Source: Enterococcus asini ATCC 700915
Lineage (GTDB): Bacteria; Bacillota; Bacilli; Lactobacillales; Enterococcaceae
Assembly (NCBI RefSeq): GCF_000407365.1
Contig: NZ_ASVU01000001.1
Location: 1,211,501 to 1,275,500, forward strand
Direction: 5' to 3'
DNA: 64,000 nt
The notes under the pieces are model-generated. The model was not told where the DNA came from. It saw only the letters and a list, made by a program, of their open reading frames with translations, and did not search any database. This document shows positions 16,877 through 24,903 of this stretch, one piece after another (position 1 is the stretch's first letter; each line of letters opens with the position of its first letter). The position numbers and the translations under genes are program-made.

Positions 16877-16909
16877 AAAAACCCCCGCTCCTTGTGAGTG
16901 GGGGTTTTT
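16877..16909 (+). terminator. Terminator of infC operon
   Basis: The stem AAAAACCCCCGCTC / GAGTGGGGGTTTTT with a short loop and T tail, directly behind rplT. Confidence 0.9.
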
Positions 16910-17000
16910 GTTTGCCTAAAACTCACTCAAGCTAGATTAAGTGCAGAAAAAAAGCGCGGCGGCTATGATGGAAGTAGTAAAATCAGAGGAGGTCACACGA

Positions 17001-18038
17001 ATGTCTGAAAACGAAATGATGCCGGCCGTTGGTTTTTTTGAAGGCTTGCCCTTGGAGACTCCTGATAGTTTTCTCGATGTCAAAAAAGCAATTCCAAAGG
17101 TCAGTGGTCGCGATCTCTTGGTCAAAGTTCAATCTGTGTCCGTCAACCCTGTGGATACGAAATTGCGACAAACCACCCCTAAAAGTGACTCTTTACGGGT
17201 GTTGGGCTTTGACGCAGTGGGGGAAGTGGTGGCCCTGGGCTCTGAGGTTCGCAATTTTAGTCGAGGGGACCGGGTCTTTTATGCTGGGACGCCCACTCGC
17301 CCGGGAAGCAATCAAGCCTTTCAACTGGTGGATGAACGCATTGTGGCCAAAGCGCCCCAACGGCTCACTATAGAAGAGGCCGCATCCTTACCTTTAACCG
17401 CTTTGACGGCCTATGAATTGTTATTTGACAAGTTCAATATCCTACCTGAAAAAGATGCCGCAAAAGGAAAAAGCATTTTAGTCATCAATGGTGCTGGGGG
17501 TGTCGGCTCTATTTTGAATCAATTGGCCAACTGGGTGGGCTTAGACGTCTTTGCTACGGCCAGTCCGAAAAACTTCGACTGGTTGACTAAGATGGGCGTG
17601 AGTCATCCCCTTGATTACCATCAAGACTTACAGGTGCAATTAGCAGCAAGTGGCACAGAGGCGGTGGACTATATCGCTGTTTTGTATGATATCACCAAGT
17701 ATTTTGACCGCATTAAGTCGCTGGTCAAACCTTTTGGTCATGTGGGAACCATCGTGGGCATCAATGAACCTTTAGACCTATCCCAGTGGAAAAATAAATC
17801 CGTCTCCTTTGACTGGGAGTATATGTTTGCGAAGACCGATTTTGGCTACGACCTTGAGTCGCAAGGTGCGGCGTTAGCCCAGATTGCCGCGTTAGCCGAT
17901 GCCGGTAGCGTGCTGCCCACCGTCAGTCGCATCTATGACACAGGGATCAATGCAAAGAATTTGAAGTTGGCAACCAAGGATGTGGAGTCTGGTCATATGC
18001 TAGGAAAAGTCGTGGTCAGCGGGGAATTTAACGGCTGA
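17001..18038 (+). CDS. Zinc-type alcohol dehydrogenase-like / quinone oxidoreductase (MDR)
   Basis: 345 residues, a medium-chain dehydrogenase/reductase. It has an N-terminal GroES-like domain (VKVQSVSVNPVDTKLRQ, LGFDAVGEVVALGSEV), then a Rossmann fold with INGAGGVGSILNQLANWVGL (about residues 160-179) for NAD(P)H. Catalytic zinc ligands of true alcohol dehydrogenases are not evident, so it belongs with the YogA/quinone-reductase-like members that reduce enones or quinones. ATG 17001 has AGGAGG 9 bases upstream. An earlier in-frame GTG has none. Single gene with a terminator. The physiological substrate is unknown. Confidence 0.88.
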   Translation: MSENEMMPAVGFFEGLPLETPDSFLDVKKAIPKVSGRDLLVKVQSVSVNPVDTKLRQTTPKSDSLRVLGFDAVGEVVALGSEVRNFSRGDRVFYAGTPTRPGSNQAFQLVDERIVAKAPQRLTIEEAASLPLTALTAYELLFDKFNILPEKDAAKGKSILVINGAGGVGSILNQLANWVGLDVFATASPKNFDWLTKMGVSHPLDYHQDLQVQLAASGTEAVDYIAVLYDITKYFDRIKSLVKPFGHVGTIVGINEPLDLSQWKNKSVSFDWEYMFAKTDFGYDLESQGAALAQIAALADAGSVLPTVSRIYDTGINAKNLKLATKDVESGHMLGKVVVSGEFNG

Positions 18039-18072
18039 AAGGCCGGCGTATAAAGAATCTGCTGCACAAACA

Positions 18073-18103
18073 AAGCCTCACTTTTCCTAAGTGGGGTTTT
18101 TGT
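18073..18103 (+). terminator. Terminator after MDR gene
   Basis: AAAGCCTCACTT (18073-18084) pairs with AAGTGGGGTTTT (18090-18101), with one G-T and one mismatch, followed by T. Confidence 0.7.
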
Positions 18104-18144
18104 TATTGGGCGTGGAGCCCTGTTGAGGTCGCACAGCGTCCGAA

Positions 18145-18865
18145 ACAAAAAACTACCCGCTATGCGGGTAGAGAATCAGAGGCTATGCCACCAAAAATCC
18201 CATTCCTGTCGTACAATTGGGTTGTTCAGGCTCAATTGAAAGGAATGGGATTTTTGGCAAATAAAACAAACAGCTTAGCGCATACAAAATGGATGTGTAA
18301 GTATCATATTGTATTTACACCAAAGTATAGACGGAAACTAATTTACAATCAAGTACGGCGAGATTTAATTGAGATCTTCCAACTCTTGTGCAAGTACAAA
18401 GGAGTCGAAATTATCGAAGGACATATGATGCCAGATCATGTTCATATATTGGTAAGTATTCCACCCAAAATTAGTATCTCTTCATTTGTTGGCTATTTAA
18501 AGAGCAAAAGTGCCTTACAAATTTTTGATCGTCATGCCAACTTGAAATATAAGTATGGCAATCGAAAATTTTGGGCAGAAGGATATTATGTTAGTACCGT
18601 GGGATTAAACGAAAAAACAATCGCAAAGTATATTCGGGAACAGGAATCACACGATATCGCACTCGATAAATTGAGTGTACGAGAATATGAAGACCCATTT
18701 TCAGATGGTGGCTTCAGAAAAAAATAAACCGGTTTGACCGGTAAGTGAAAGTGCCAAGGGCATTGAGCCTGAACAAAGTGAAGGATAACGTCTTTAGGCG
18801 TAGCCATAGCAACGAGGGGTTACACCCGCAGAGCAAACCACCCGTTAGACGGGTGGTAATGATTT
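18145..18865 (+). mobile_element. IS200/IS605-family element (tnpA only)
   Basis: A single-strand-transposing element recognised by subterminal hairpins instead of inverted ends: left CTACCCGC-TAT-GCGGGTAG (18153-18171) and right CCACCCGT-TAG-ACGGGTGG (18838-18856). It holds only tnpA, no tnpB. Ahead of tnpA a 16-base inverted repeat, CCAAAAATCCCATTCC (18191-18206) and its complement (18242-18257), folds over the start codon, as in IS200 where such a structure blocks translation. About 110 non-coding bases lie between tnpA and the right hairpin. The outer limits are approximate, since these elements leave no target duplication. Confidence 0.85.
18245..18727 (+). CDS. IS200/IS605-family transposase TnpA (Y1 HUH)
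   Basis: 160 residues, the length of single-domain Y1 transposases. MMPDHVHILVSIP carries the HUH metal-binding pair (His-Val-His, about residues 79-81) and NEKTIAKYIREQESHD the catalytic tyrosine (about 139). The N-terminal NSLAHTKWMCKYHIVFTPKY is typical. The start is either ATG 18245 or TTG 18254. The AAGGA at 18240-18244 is better spaced for the TTG. Both lie inside the long inverted repeat, so translation is probably repressed. The gene is intact and looks functional. Confidence 0.93.
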   Translation: MGFLANKTNSLAHTKWMCKYHIVFTPKYRRKLIYNQVRRDLIEIFQLLCKYKGVEIIEGHMMPDHVHILVSIPPKISISSFVGYLKSKSALQIFDRHANLKYKYGNRKFWAEGYYVSTVGLNEKTIAKYIREQESHDIALDKLSVREYEDPFSDGGFRKK

Positions 18866-18956
18866 TGGGAGGAAATCGGCACCACATTTCCGGCGTAAAT
18901 TTTGCGGCACCTTTTTCTTTTGTCGGGTATAATGGAAAAAATGAGAGGGTGACGAG

Positions 18957-19268
18957 ATGGCGAAGATGAATGAGGAGTTTGCGTTTTTGGTGTTGTCCAT
19001 TGTGGCGGAAATTCCCCCAGGACAGGTGGCAACCTATGGACAGGTTGCCGATTTGGCAGGCTATCCGAAAAATGCTCGCTTGGTCGGTCGCGTCTTGCAC
19101 CAGGCGGAATATTACGGTGACTATCCATGCCACCGGGTGGTCAACAGCCAAGGGGCCTGTGCGCCCAACTGGTAACGGCAACCGGAATTATTGGCTAGAG
19201 AAGGTGTGGGCTTCAAACCCAATGGCCGGGTAGACTTGGGACAGTTTCAATGGCAAGGGGATTTTTAA
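18957..19268 (+). pseudogene. MGMT-family DNA-binding protein, broken by in-frame stop
   Basis: A small O6-alkylguanine-DNA alkyltransferase-like protein (single C-terminal domain). It reads EIPPGQVATYGQVADLAG, then the active-site region DYPCHRVVNSQG with the cysteine kept (ATL proteins have Trp there). After CAPNW a TAA at 19173-19175 stops the frame, but the same frame continues RQPELLAREGVGFKPNGRVD to a natural TAA at 19268. The continuation is what the family needs. A single C-to-T change (CAA to TAA) explains it. The truncated 72-residue product keeps the Cys but lacks the end of the domain. It could also be a sequencing error. Confidence 0.82.
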
Positions 19269-19283
19269 GTTAGGGGTGTCTAC

Positions 19284-19925
19284 ATGAGTATCACGAGACA
19301 GGACTATCTTGATTTTTTGATTGATGTGGCTTTTGTAGGACAGGTGACAGAAGCGGAGAGTAGCTACGGGTTTGCCTATCAGAAAGCCATTAATACTGCA
19401 TATCGTGATGTCCAAAGAACGATTGTTTATAAGGAACTACGACCAGAGGAAATTAGCGATTTCAAAAATAAGTGTCGTAACCAAATTGCCAACAGCTTGC
19501 AAATGCTTTTGAGCCTGGCTCCTTTGAACGAAGACGTTTTTGATGCGTGGCATCAAGCGCTGTGTGAAAACTTGACCCAAAATGGCATTTTGTCGATTGG
19601 TCAAGCGCAGAAATGGGTCAATATGACTTTGAAAAATCTGTGTGTATTAGAAGCTCTGGGAGTTGAGGGGGTATCTGGCTTTACGGAAAAAACGGATTTG
19701 TTTCATGTACCCATTGATACCTATGTGGTGGAACTTGTGAGAAAAGAACAGTTAGGCATTTTGATTGAAGCAGAGATCAAGCGTTCAAGGGGCGGTGCTT
19801 CAAGTGCTTGGAGTAAATGGCATGATTATGCTTCCTATCTGAAGGTTCAAAAAGCATTTCGCAGTCGGCTAAAAGGTGGCCAGTCTCCCTTTGAATGGGA
19901 GTTAAAAGGGTGGAAACGAAAGTAG
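19284..19925 (+). CDS. Unknown protein, 213 aa
   Basis: I do not recognise a family. It is a soluble, mostly helical protein with no signal peptide or membrane segment. The centre contains SIGQAQKWVNMTLKNLCVLE, then a phrase FHVPIDTYVVELVRKEQLG, and near the end SAWSKWHDYASYLKVQKAFR. The middle faintly recalls helix-hairpin-helix glycosylase folds (helix, helix, conserved Pro-x-Asp), but I would not call it that. It begins 16 bases after the broken MGMT gene with AGGGGTG as ribosome site, so the two could share a transcript and perhaps a DNA-related role. Confidence 0.65.
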   Translation: MSITRQDYLDFLIDVAFVGQVTEAESSYGFAYQKAINTAYRDVQRTIVYKELRPEEISDFKNKCRNQIANSLQMLLSLAPLNEDVFDAWHQALCENLTQNGILSIGQAQKWVNMTLKNLCVLEALGVEGVSGFTEKTDLFHVPIDTYVVELVRKEQLGILIEAEIKRSRGGASSAWSKWHDYASYLKVQKAFRSRLKGGQSPFEWELKGWKRK

Positions 19926-20072
19926 TCTGAGCTTGATTCCTTAGACCAAGGATTTTGGCGATAAGTAGTGGGAGCTTTAACGCAATAAGTCGTCAGTTTT
20001 ACTCCTGGAATCTAAAACAATTCCACCGGTAATTTGTCTATGCTGTTTACAAATTGACAACTTTCATTTAAG

Positions 20073-20084
20073 ATATGTGTATAC
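20073..20084. promoter_or_regulatory. Putative GntR operator, regulator copy
   Basis: ATATGTGTATAC (20073-20084), continuing into ATAT to form a near-palindrome centred on GTATAC. It lies 25 bases ahead of the gntR start and overlaps the likely promoter (TTGACA at 20054-20059). The same 12 bases occur in opposite orientation before the PTS gene. Confidence 0.65.
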
Positions 20085-20109
20085 ATATTTTGTGGGGAGG
20101 AACAAATCG

Positions 20110-20814
20110 ATGCCGAAGTACAAAGAAATTGCGTTGTCCCTGAAAGAAAAAATCATCGAAGGCGAGTATCAAGAAGGAGCGCTACTACCGGATCAAGAAA
20201 CCTTAGCTAAGTTATACGATACTAGCCGGGTGACCGTGAGAAAAGCCATTCAGCTTTTAATCGATGAGGGCTTACTTTATACGCGCCGGGGTTCTGGGAC
20301 CTATGTCCGCAACGATATTAAGAAAAATAATGCCAACGTCACCCAGTTTAACAGCGTGTTTGGGACTTCCTTGCTGGAAGAAGGGGAAGTGACTAGTAAG
20401 ATTATCCGCTTCGACGTGCGCTTTCCTAGTGAATACGAGCAAGAAACCTTGAAGATAAAAAGCACTAATCCTGTGTACGACATCAAGCGGGTGCGTTATG
20501 TGGGGGAGGAAGCCCGCAGTATCGAAACTTCGATTATGCCTTTGAAATACATCACCGATTTGGACGAAAGTATCTTGGAAGGTTCGATTTACAACTACAT
20601 TCGCAACGAATTAGGCTATGTTATCAGTGCTGCCAAACGGGTGATTATCGCCTCAAAGGCCAATGAGCTAGATAGCAAGGAGTTTCATATTAAACTCGGG
20701 GATCCGATCCTCGAAACCAATCAAGTCGTCTTTTTTGATGACGGCACACCCTTTGACTTATCGAAGACCCGTTACCCTTATACCTCCGGGAAAATCGTGG
20801 CAGATATCAATTAA
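20110..20814 (+). CDS. GntR-family regulator, HutC/UTRA type
   Basis: 234 residues. N-terminal winged helix-turn-helix of the GntR type (residues 1-70: PKYKEIALSLKEKIIEGEYQ, LPDQETLAKLYDTSRVTVRK, then the wing LLYTRRGSGTYV) and a C-terminal UTRA ligand domain (about 85-230). ATG 20110 follows GGAGG by about 10 bases. The UTRA branch usually senses phosphorylated sugars. Position and the shared ATATGTGTATAC sites suggest that it represses itself and the PTS IIC-esterase-GH1 genes, released by a phospho-beta-glycoside. The ligand is inference. Confidence 0.9.
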   Translation: MPKYKEIALSLKEKIIEGEYQEGALLPDQETLAKLYDTSRVTVRKAIQLLIDEGLLYTRRGSGTYVRNDIKKNNANVTQFNSVFGTSLLEEGEVTSKIIRFDVRFPSEYEQETLKIKSTNPVYDIKRVRYVGEEARSIETSIMPLKYITDLDESILEGSIYNYIRNELGYVISAAKRVIIASKANELDSKEFHIKLGDPILETNQVVFFDDGTPFDLSKTRYPYTSGKIVADIN

Positions 20815-20820
20815 CGTTCG

Positions 20821-20856
20821 AAAAGACCTTATCGACTAACGATAGGGTCTTTTCTT
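20821..20856 (+). terminator. Terminator after gntR
   Basis: AAAAGACCTTATCG (20821-20834) and CGATAGGGTCTTTT (20840-20853) around ACTAA, with a T-rich tail. Confidence 0.85.
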
Positions 20857-20870
20857 TTTTAAAATAATTA

Positions 20871-20882
20871 GTATACACATAT
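20871..20882. promoter_or_regulatory. Putative GntR operator, PTS copy
   Basis: GTATACACATAT, the exact complement of the ATATGTGTATAC ahead of gntR. It lies just upstream of the -35 of the PTS promoter. Confidence 0.65.
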
Positions 20883-20893
20883 TATAATTAGTG

Positions 20894-20922
20894 TTTACAA
20901 AAACGTTTACAGATGTTACTAT
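20894..20922 (+). promoter_or_regulatory. PTS operon promoter with overlapping cre-like site
   Basis: TTTACA (20894-20899), 17 bases, TACTAT (20917-20922). On the minus strand TGTAAACGTTTTTG (20911-20898) matches the left half of the CcpA cre consensus but not the last two positions. Catabolite repression is therefore possible but not certain. Confidence 0.6.
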
Positions 20923-20965
20923 ATAGTCAAAGCTAACGCGTGGCTGAAAAATGGAGGTAAAGAAA

Positions 20966-22294
20966 ATGAATGAGGAAAAGAATCAGAAAAGTGAGGCACG
21001 GATCGAGAAATTTGTAACGATTGCTCAAAAGGTCGGTAACCAAATCCATTTGCGTTCCTTACGCGACGGTCTGGCGCCGATGATGCCCCTATTTATCTTA
21101 GCCGGGATTGCGGTGTTAATTAACAGTGTTTTTCTAGATCCATCAGGTTTTATGAACAATGTTTTAAGTGAATCCACCATGGTCACTTGGCAAGGGTTTG
21201 GCAATCTTATTATCAATGCGACGTTAAATGTAGCAGCCATTTTATTTGTGATTTCCCTGTCGTATCAGCTTTCTAAAAATCGTGGCTACACCAACCCAAT
21301 CGGTGCGGCTATGGCAGTTTTACCAGCCTTTTTCACCTTTTTACCGATGCTGGTGACGGTCACCGTGGACGAAAAAGCAACCCAAATCGGTGGCATGATT
21401 GCGTACTCTAATGTAGGAACTTCCGGGGTTTTTGCGGCGATTCTCGTGGGGATTATCGGCACCGAACTCTTTATCAAATTAACCACAGTCAAACGTTTAC
21501 AGATTTCATTGGGGGAAAATGTCCCACCAGCAGTTGCCAATTCCTTTAACGTGATGCTGCCAGCGATTATCACGGTTTCCTTGTTTGCCCTACTTTCTTT
21601 CTTAATTCAACTTGGTGGCTCTGATCTGATGTCTTTGATTTCCCGCTTTATCCAAGAACCATTGCGGGCAGTGGGCACCAGTCTACCGGGCTACCTCTTA
21701 TTGGTTTGCTTGGGGAATCTGTTGTTCTCCTTTGGGATTCACCAGTCTGTTATTGCCGGTCCGATTTTGGATCCCTTGTTGCTTTTAAATATGAATGACA
21801 ATATGGCGGCAAAAGCGGCAGGCACGGAGCCTCCCCACATTATCACCAATGCGTTCCACCAAGTCTTTGGCTCGTTGAACATGGCTTCCGGGAGCACCGT
21901 AGCTTTGATTATTGCGATTTTCATCTTCAGTAAATACCAACCGTACCGTAACTTAGCGAAATTGTCATTGGGACCCAATCTTTTCAATATCAATGAACCG
22001 ATTATCTTCGGTTTACCGATTGTCTTTAACTTACCAATGATCATTCCTTTTGTACTTTCCCCAATTATCGGTACCGTGATTGGCTATGCGGCGACGTCAT
22101 TGGGCTTAGTTAGCAAAACCGTGGTGATGATTCCTTGGACCACGCCGACTTTGATCAGCGGCTATTTGGCCACTGCCGGCGATTGGCGAGCACCGGTTAT
22201 CCAAGTCTTAATCATCGTGATTTTGGTATTCTTCTACTTACCGTTCTTGAAGATCAGTGAAAAAGTAGCGATTGCCAACGCAGAAAAAGCTTAA
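20966..22294 (+). CDS. PTS EIIC, lactose/cellobiose family
   Basis: 442 residues, an integral membrane permease of the glucose-superfamily Lac branch (CelB-like) that imports and phosphorylates beta-glycosides with EIIA and EIIB. Typical segments: HLRSLRDGLAPMMPLFILAG near the N-terminus, FSFGIHQSVIAGPILDPLLL, EPPHIITNAFHQVFGSLNMA, and FNINEPIIFGLPIVFNLPMI carrying the NEP motif. ATG 20966 has GGAGG eight bases upstream. No EIIA or EIIB gene lies beside it, so it must borrow these from elsewhere. A GH1 glycosidase follows, which fits phospho-beta-glucoside use. Confidence 0.93.
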   Translation: MNEEKNQKSEARIEKFVTIAQKVGNQIHLRSLRDGLAPMMPLFILAGIAVLINSVFLDPSGFMNNVLSESTMVTWQGFGNLIINATLNVAAILFVISLSYQLSKNRGYTNPIGAAMAVLPAFFTFLPMLVTVTVDEKATQIGGMIAYSNVGTSGVFAAILVGIIGTELFIKLTTVKRLQISLGENVPPAVANSFNVMLPAIITVSLFALLSFLIQLGGSDLMSLISRFIQEPLRAVGTSLPGYLLLVCLGNLLFSFGIHQSVIAGPILDPLLLLNMNDNMAAKAAGTEPPHIITNAFHQVFGSLNMASGSTVALIIAIFIFSKYQPYRNLAKLSLGPNLFNINEPIIFGLPIVFNLPMIIPFVLSPIIGTVIGYAATSLGLVSKTVVMIPWTTPTLISGYLATAGDWRAPVIQVLIIVILVFFYLPFLKISEKVAIANAEKA

Positions 22295-22337
22295 TTTTGC
22301 CAGGAGCAGTTGGATTACGAAAAACAGGAGTAAAACG

Positions 22338-23090
22338 ATGCCGATTTTAAGAATGAATTACTTTTCCCATGTATTAGAATTAACCACCACTTGTAGCATT
22401 ATTTTGCCGCAAAAACTGAACGCTGAGCCGGTACCGGTGTTGTATTTGCTCCACGGGTATTCCGACAATGATGAAGCTTGGCTATTGAATTCGCGGATTG
22501 CCAAACTGGTGGAAGAGCTGAATCTGGCGGTGGTGATGCCCCACGGCTACAACGGGTATTACACCGATTCGGTAAGTGGCTTTAAAATTTACAGCTACTT
22601 AACGAAGGAACTCTTCCCGTATCTGGACCAGCTCTTTCACTTCTCCCAAAAGCCCGCCGAGCGTTATTTGGCGGGGCTTTCCATGGGGGGGTACGGCGCG
22701 TTTAAGCTAGGTTTGCGCCAAAAAAATCGGTATGGCAAAGTGTATTCCTTGTCTGGTGCCCTAGATATTGGGGCTTTGTATGAGGAGGGCTTCAAGCGGG
22801 TGCTGCAATTCTTGCCTTTATTTGGGGACAAAGACGATTTCTTGAACTCAGAAAATAATTTGTTGAAGTTGGTTACAGAACAGGCAGATCAGGACGTTAC
22901 GACCGAGTTTATCATGACTTGTGGTCGTCAAGATTTTCTGTTTGAAAACAACAATGGTTTTTACGCCGCAACGCAGGCACTGTTGCCTTTGCGTTATCGC
23001 GTCTTTGATGAGGCTCACGATTGGGCGTTTTGGGACAGTCAGATTGAGCAGGTTGTCAATGAAATAAAAAAGGATCAGGATAATGGGTGA
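22338..23090 (+). CDS. Alpha/beta-hydrolase esterase (EstA / esterase D-like)
   Basis: 250 residues, cytoplasmic serine hydrolase. LYLLHGYSDNDEAWL forms the oxyanion region, GLSMGGYGAFKLGLR carries the nucleophile Ser (about 117), and FDEAHDWAFWD the catalytic His (about 229). A candidate Asp lies in TCGRQDFLFE. The fold is that of tributyrin esterase EstA and S-formylglutathione hydrolases. ATG 22338 with CAGGAG seven bases upstream is preferred over an earlier start inside the PTS gene. It sits between a PTS permease and a GH1 enzyme, so it may deacetylate imported acetylated glycosides. That role is inferred. Confidence 0.87.
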   Translation: MPILRMNYFSHVLELTTTCSIILPQKLNAEPVPVLYLLHGYSDNDEAWLLNSRIAKLVEELNLAVVMPHGYNGYYTDSVSGFKIYSYLTKELFPYLDQLFHFSQKPAERYLAGLSMGGYGAFKLGLRQKNRYGKVYSLSGALDIGALYEEGFKRVLQFLPLFGDKDDFLNSENNLLKLVTEQADQDVTTEFIMTCGRQDFLFENNNGFYAATQALLPLRYRVFDEAHDWAFWDSQIEQVVNEIKKDQDNG

Positions 23091-24462
23091 TTTCATGAAG
23101 AATACATTTTTTTGGGGGGATTCCTCCTCTAGTATGCAAACGGAAGGGGCCTGGAACGAAGGGGGCAAAGGGCCTTCTGTCTATGATGTCCGCAGTGCCA
23201 CGGAGACTACTTCGGATTGGAAGCACGGCATCGATCGTTACCACCGCTACGAAGAAGACTTGGACTTACTCCAAGAAATGGGCCTGAATTTCTATCGCTT
23301 CCAGATTTCCTGGTCCCGGGTGAATCCCCAAGGAGACGGCGAATTCAACGAAGAAGGGCTGGCTTTTTATGATTGCTACATCGACGCCATGCTAGCACGA
23401 GGCATCGAGCCCATGCTGTGTCTGTATCATTTCGACATGCCCTTACATTTGGCCGAAAAGTACGAAGGCTTCATGAGCAAACACGTGGTGGAAGCTTTTG
23501 TGACTTATGGGAAAAAAATGGTGGATCGCTACCAAGGAAAAGTCAAATACTGGGTCACTTTTAACGAGCAAAATCTCTACTCGACCCCTTTGGCTTTACA
23601 ATACGGGGGGACGTTAAAAACAGGAAACACCCCGGAAAACATCCACCAGATTAGCCACAATATCATGGTGGCTCATGCCGAAATCGCCAACTACATCCAT
23701 GACACTACAACGGGGCAAATCGGGGGGATGCTGGCTTACTCCAACATCTATCCCGAAACCAATCATCCCCAAGACGTCTTGGTGGCTAGAGAATGGGATG
23801 AATTCATCAATCAAAATCTACTGGATGCCTTTTGCGGCAGGGGTTACTCCCACCAAGTCCGCCAGTACCAAAAGCAGTATTTGTCCTTGGACATACTCCC
23901 GGAAGAAATCGCGGCCATTCAGCGCTTGAAAAGTGATTTCTTGGCCTTTAGTTATTACTGTTCTGGCTCCATTAGTCATAAGCAGATTCCCGACCACACC
24001 GCGCCTAATTACTACCTGACCTTTGGAGAAGTGGAAAACCCCTACGTGAAAGAAAACAAATGGGGGCTGGGTATCGATCCTCTGGGCTTTCGGGATATCA
24101 TCAATAAACTTTATCAAAACTATCACGTGCCGGTCTTTCCCGTGGAAAACGGCATCGGGGTGCCGGAAGTGTGGAATGAGGAAAATCCGATTGCCGATGA
24201 TTACCGGATTTATTACCACGAGCAGCATATTCAAGCGCTCTTTGATGCCATACAGCTAGACGGCTGTGAAGTCTTGGGCTATCTAGGTTGGGGCTTGATT
24301 GACTTACCTAGTTCCACCGGGGACATGGAAAAACGCTATGGCATGATCTACGTCAATCGTGGCAACCATGACTTGCGAGATATGCGCCGAGTACCGAAAA
24401 AGAGCTTTTACTGGTTTAAAGACTATTTGGCGGAACTAAAGCAAGGAAAACAGGAAGGCTGA
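23083..24462 (+). CDS. GH1 family beta-glycosidase / 6-phospho-beta-glucosidase
   Basis: 459 residues, a complete GH1 TIM barrel. N-terminal FFWGDSSSSMQTEGAWNEGG, the motif FYRFQISWSRVNPQG, acid/base Glu in VTFNEQN (about 161; the usual Pro after NE is Gln here), nucleophile Glu in FPVENGIGVPE (about 355) and C-terminal GYLGWGLIDLPSSTGDMEKRYG. The S.S and KRYG pattern near the end is common in 6-phospho-beta-glucosidases, in line with the PTS gene. It overlaps the esterase by 8 bases. ATG 23095 is an alternative start. It is the last gene of the GntR-controlled set. Confidence 0.93.
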   Translation: MGDFMKNTFFWGDSSSSMQTEGAWNEGGKGPSVYDVRSATETTSDWKHGIDRYHRYEEDLDLLQEMGLNFYRFQISWSRVNPQGDGEFNEEGLAFYDCYIDAMLARGIEPMLCLYHFDMPLHLAEKYEGFMSKHVVEAFVTYGKKMVDRYQGKVKYWVTFNEQNLYSTPLALQYGGTLKTGNTPENIHQISHNIMVAHAEIANYIHDTTTGQIGGMLAYSNIYPETNHPQDVLVAREWDEFINQNLLDAFCGRGYSHQVRQYQKQYLSLDILPEEIAAIQRLKSDFLAFSYYCSGSISHKQIPDHTAPNYYLTFGEVENPYVKENKWGLGIDPLGFRDIINKLYQNYHVPVFPVENGIGVPEVWNEENPIADDYRIYYHEQHIQALFDAIQLDGCEVLGYLGWGLIDLPSSTGDMEKRYGMIYVNRGNHDLRDMRRVPKKSFYWFKDYLAELKQGKQEG

Positions 24463-24515
24463 AGACATGAGTCACCGTCCTATGTACTAAATCCTATCAA
24501 ACGTCATACGCACGT

Positions 24516-24563
24516 AAAAGATGGCTAGTTTCCAAGGATTTTAATGGAAGCTAGCCGTCTTTT
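24516..24563. repeat. 48-base hairpin repeat, copy A (terminator-like)
   Basis: AAAAGATGGCTAG with CTAGCCGTCTTTT, extended by TTCC/GGAA, around the loop AAGGATTTTAAT. It acts as a bidirectional terminator after GH1. 41 of its 48 bases match a hairpin at 43991-44038. Differences in the stem are mostly compensated. Confidence 0.75.
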
Positions 24564-24644
24564 CATTGTTATAAATTTTAAAGACTAGCTGTTTGTTTCT
24601 AGGCGTAAGTTTATAATCAGGGCGCACTACTTTAAAGGGTATGC

Positions 24645-24650
24645 TACAAT
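24645..24650 (+). promoter_or_regulatory. Extended -10 of riboswitch transcript
   Basis: TGCTACAAT (TACAAT at 24645-24650) lies 22 bases ahead of the riboswitch P1 stem. No good -35 is seen at 17 bases, so the TG extension may compensate. Confidence 0.5.
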
Positions 24651-24671
24651 GAAGAAAATTCAATAATGGCA

Positions 24672-24812
24672 CAAAAGTCAGCGGGAACGAGGTGCAACTC
24701 CTCGACAGTCCCTTTCTACTGTAACACGGACGAACGCTCACCACTCACTGGGTATAAGCTTGGGAAGAGGAGCAAGTAGGAGGAAGTGAAGTCAGGATAC
24801 CGCTGATTTTTG
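24672..24812 (+). promoter_or_regulatory. Cobalamin riboswitch
   Basis: Conserved aptamer pieces in order: GGGAACGAGGTGCAACTCC, then CAGTCCC and CTACTGTAA, and the B12 box AAGTCAGGATACC (24789-24801). The closing stem P1 is CAAAAGTCAGCGG (24672-24684) with CCGCTGATTTTTG (24800-24812), 13 pairs with one G-T. This matches the AdoCbl riboswitch consensus as I know it. The expression platform downstream has a terminator hairpin at 24904-24934 before the start of the lipoprotein gene, so ligand binding most likely shuts transcription off. Confidence 0.9.
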
Positions 24813-24903
24813 GCACTGGGCATGATAACAGGGGGAGCTGTCCAGCAACCATTGTTTAACTACTCCTACGAATGGTAGGCGTCTTTTTAAACATGGCTGC
24901 TGG

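Noticed and set aside
20898-20911. Firm cre site before the PTS gene
   Set aside because: One half-site is perfect, but the last two bases of the other half do not match. Mentioned only as cre-like.
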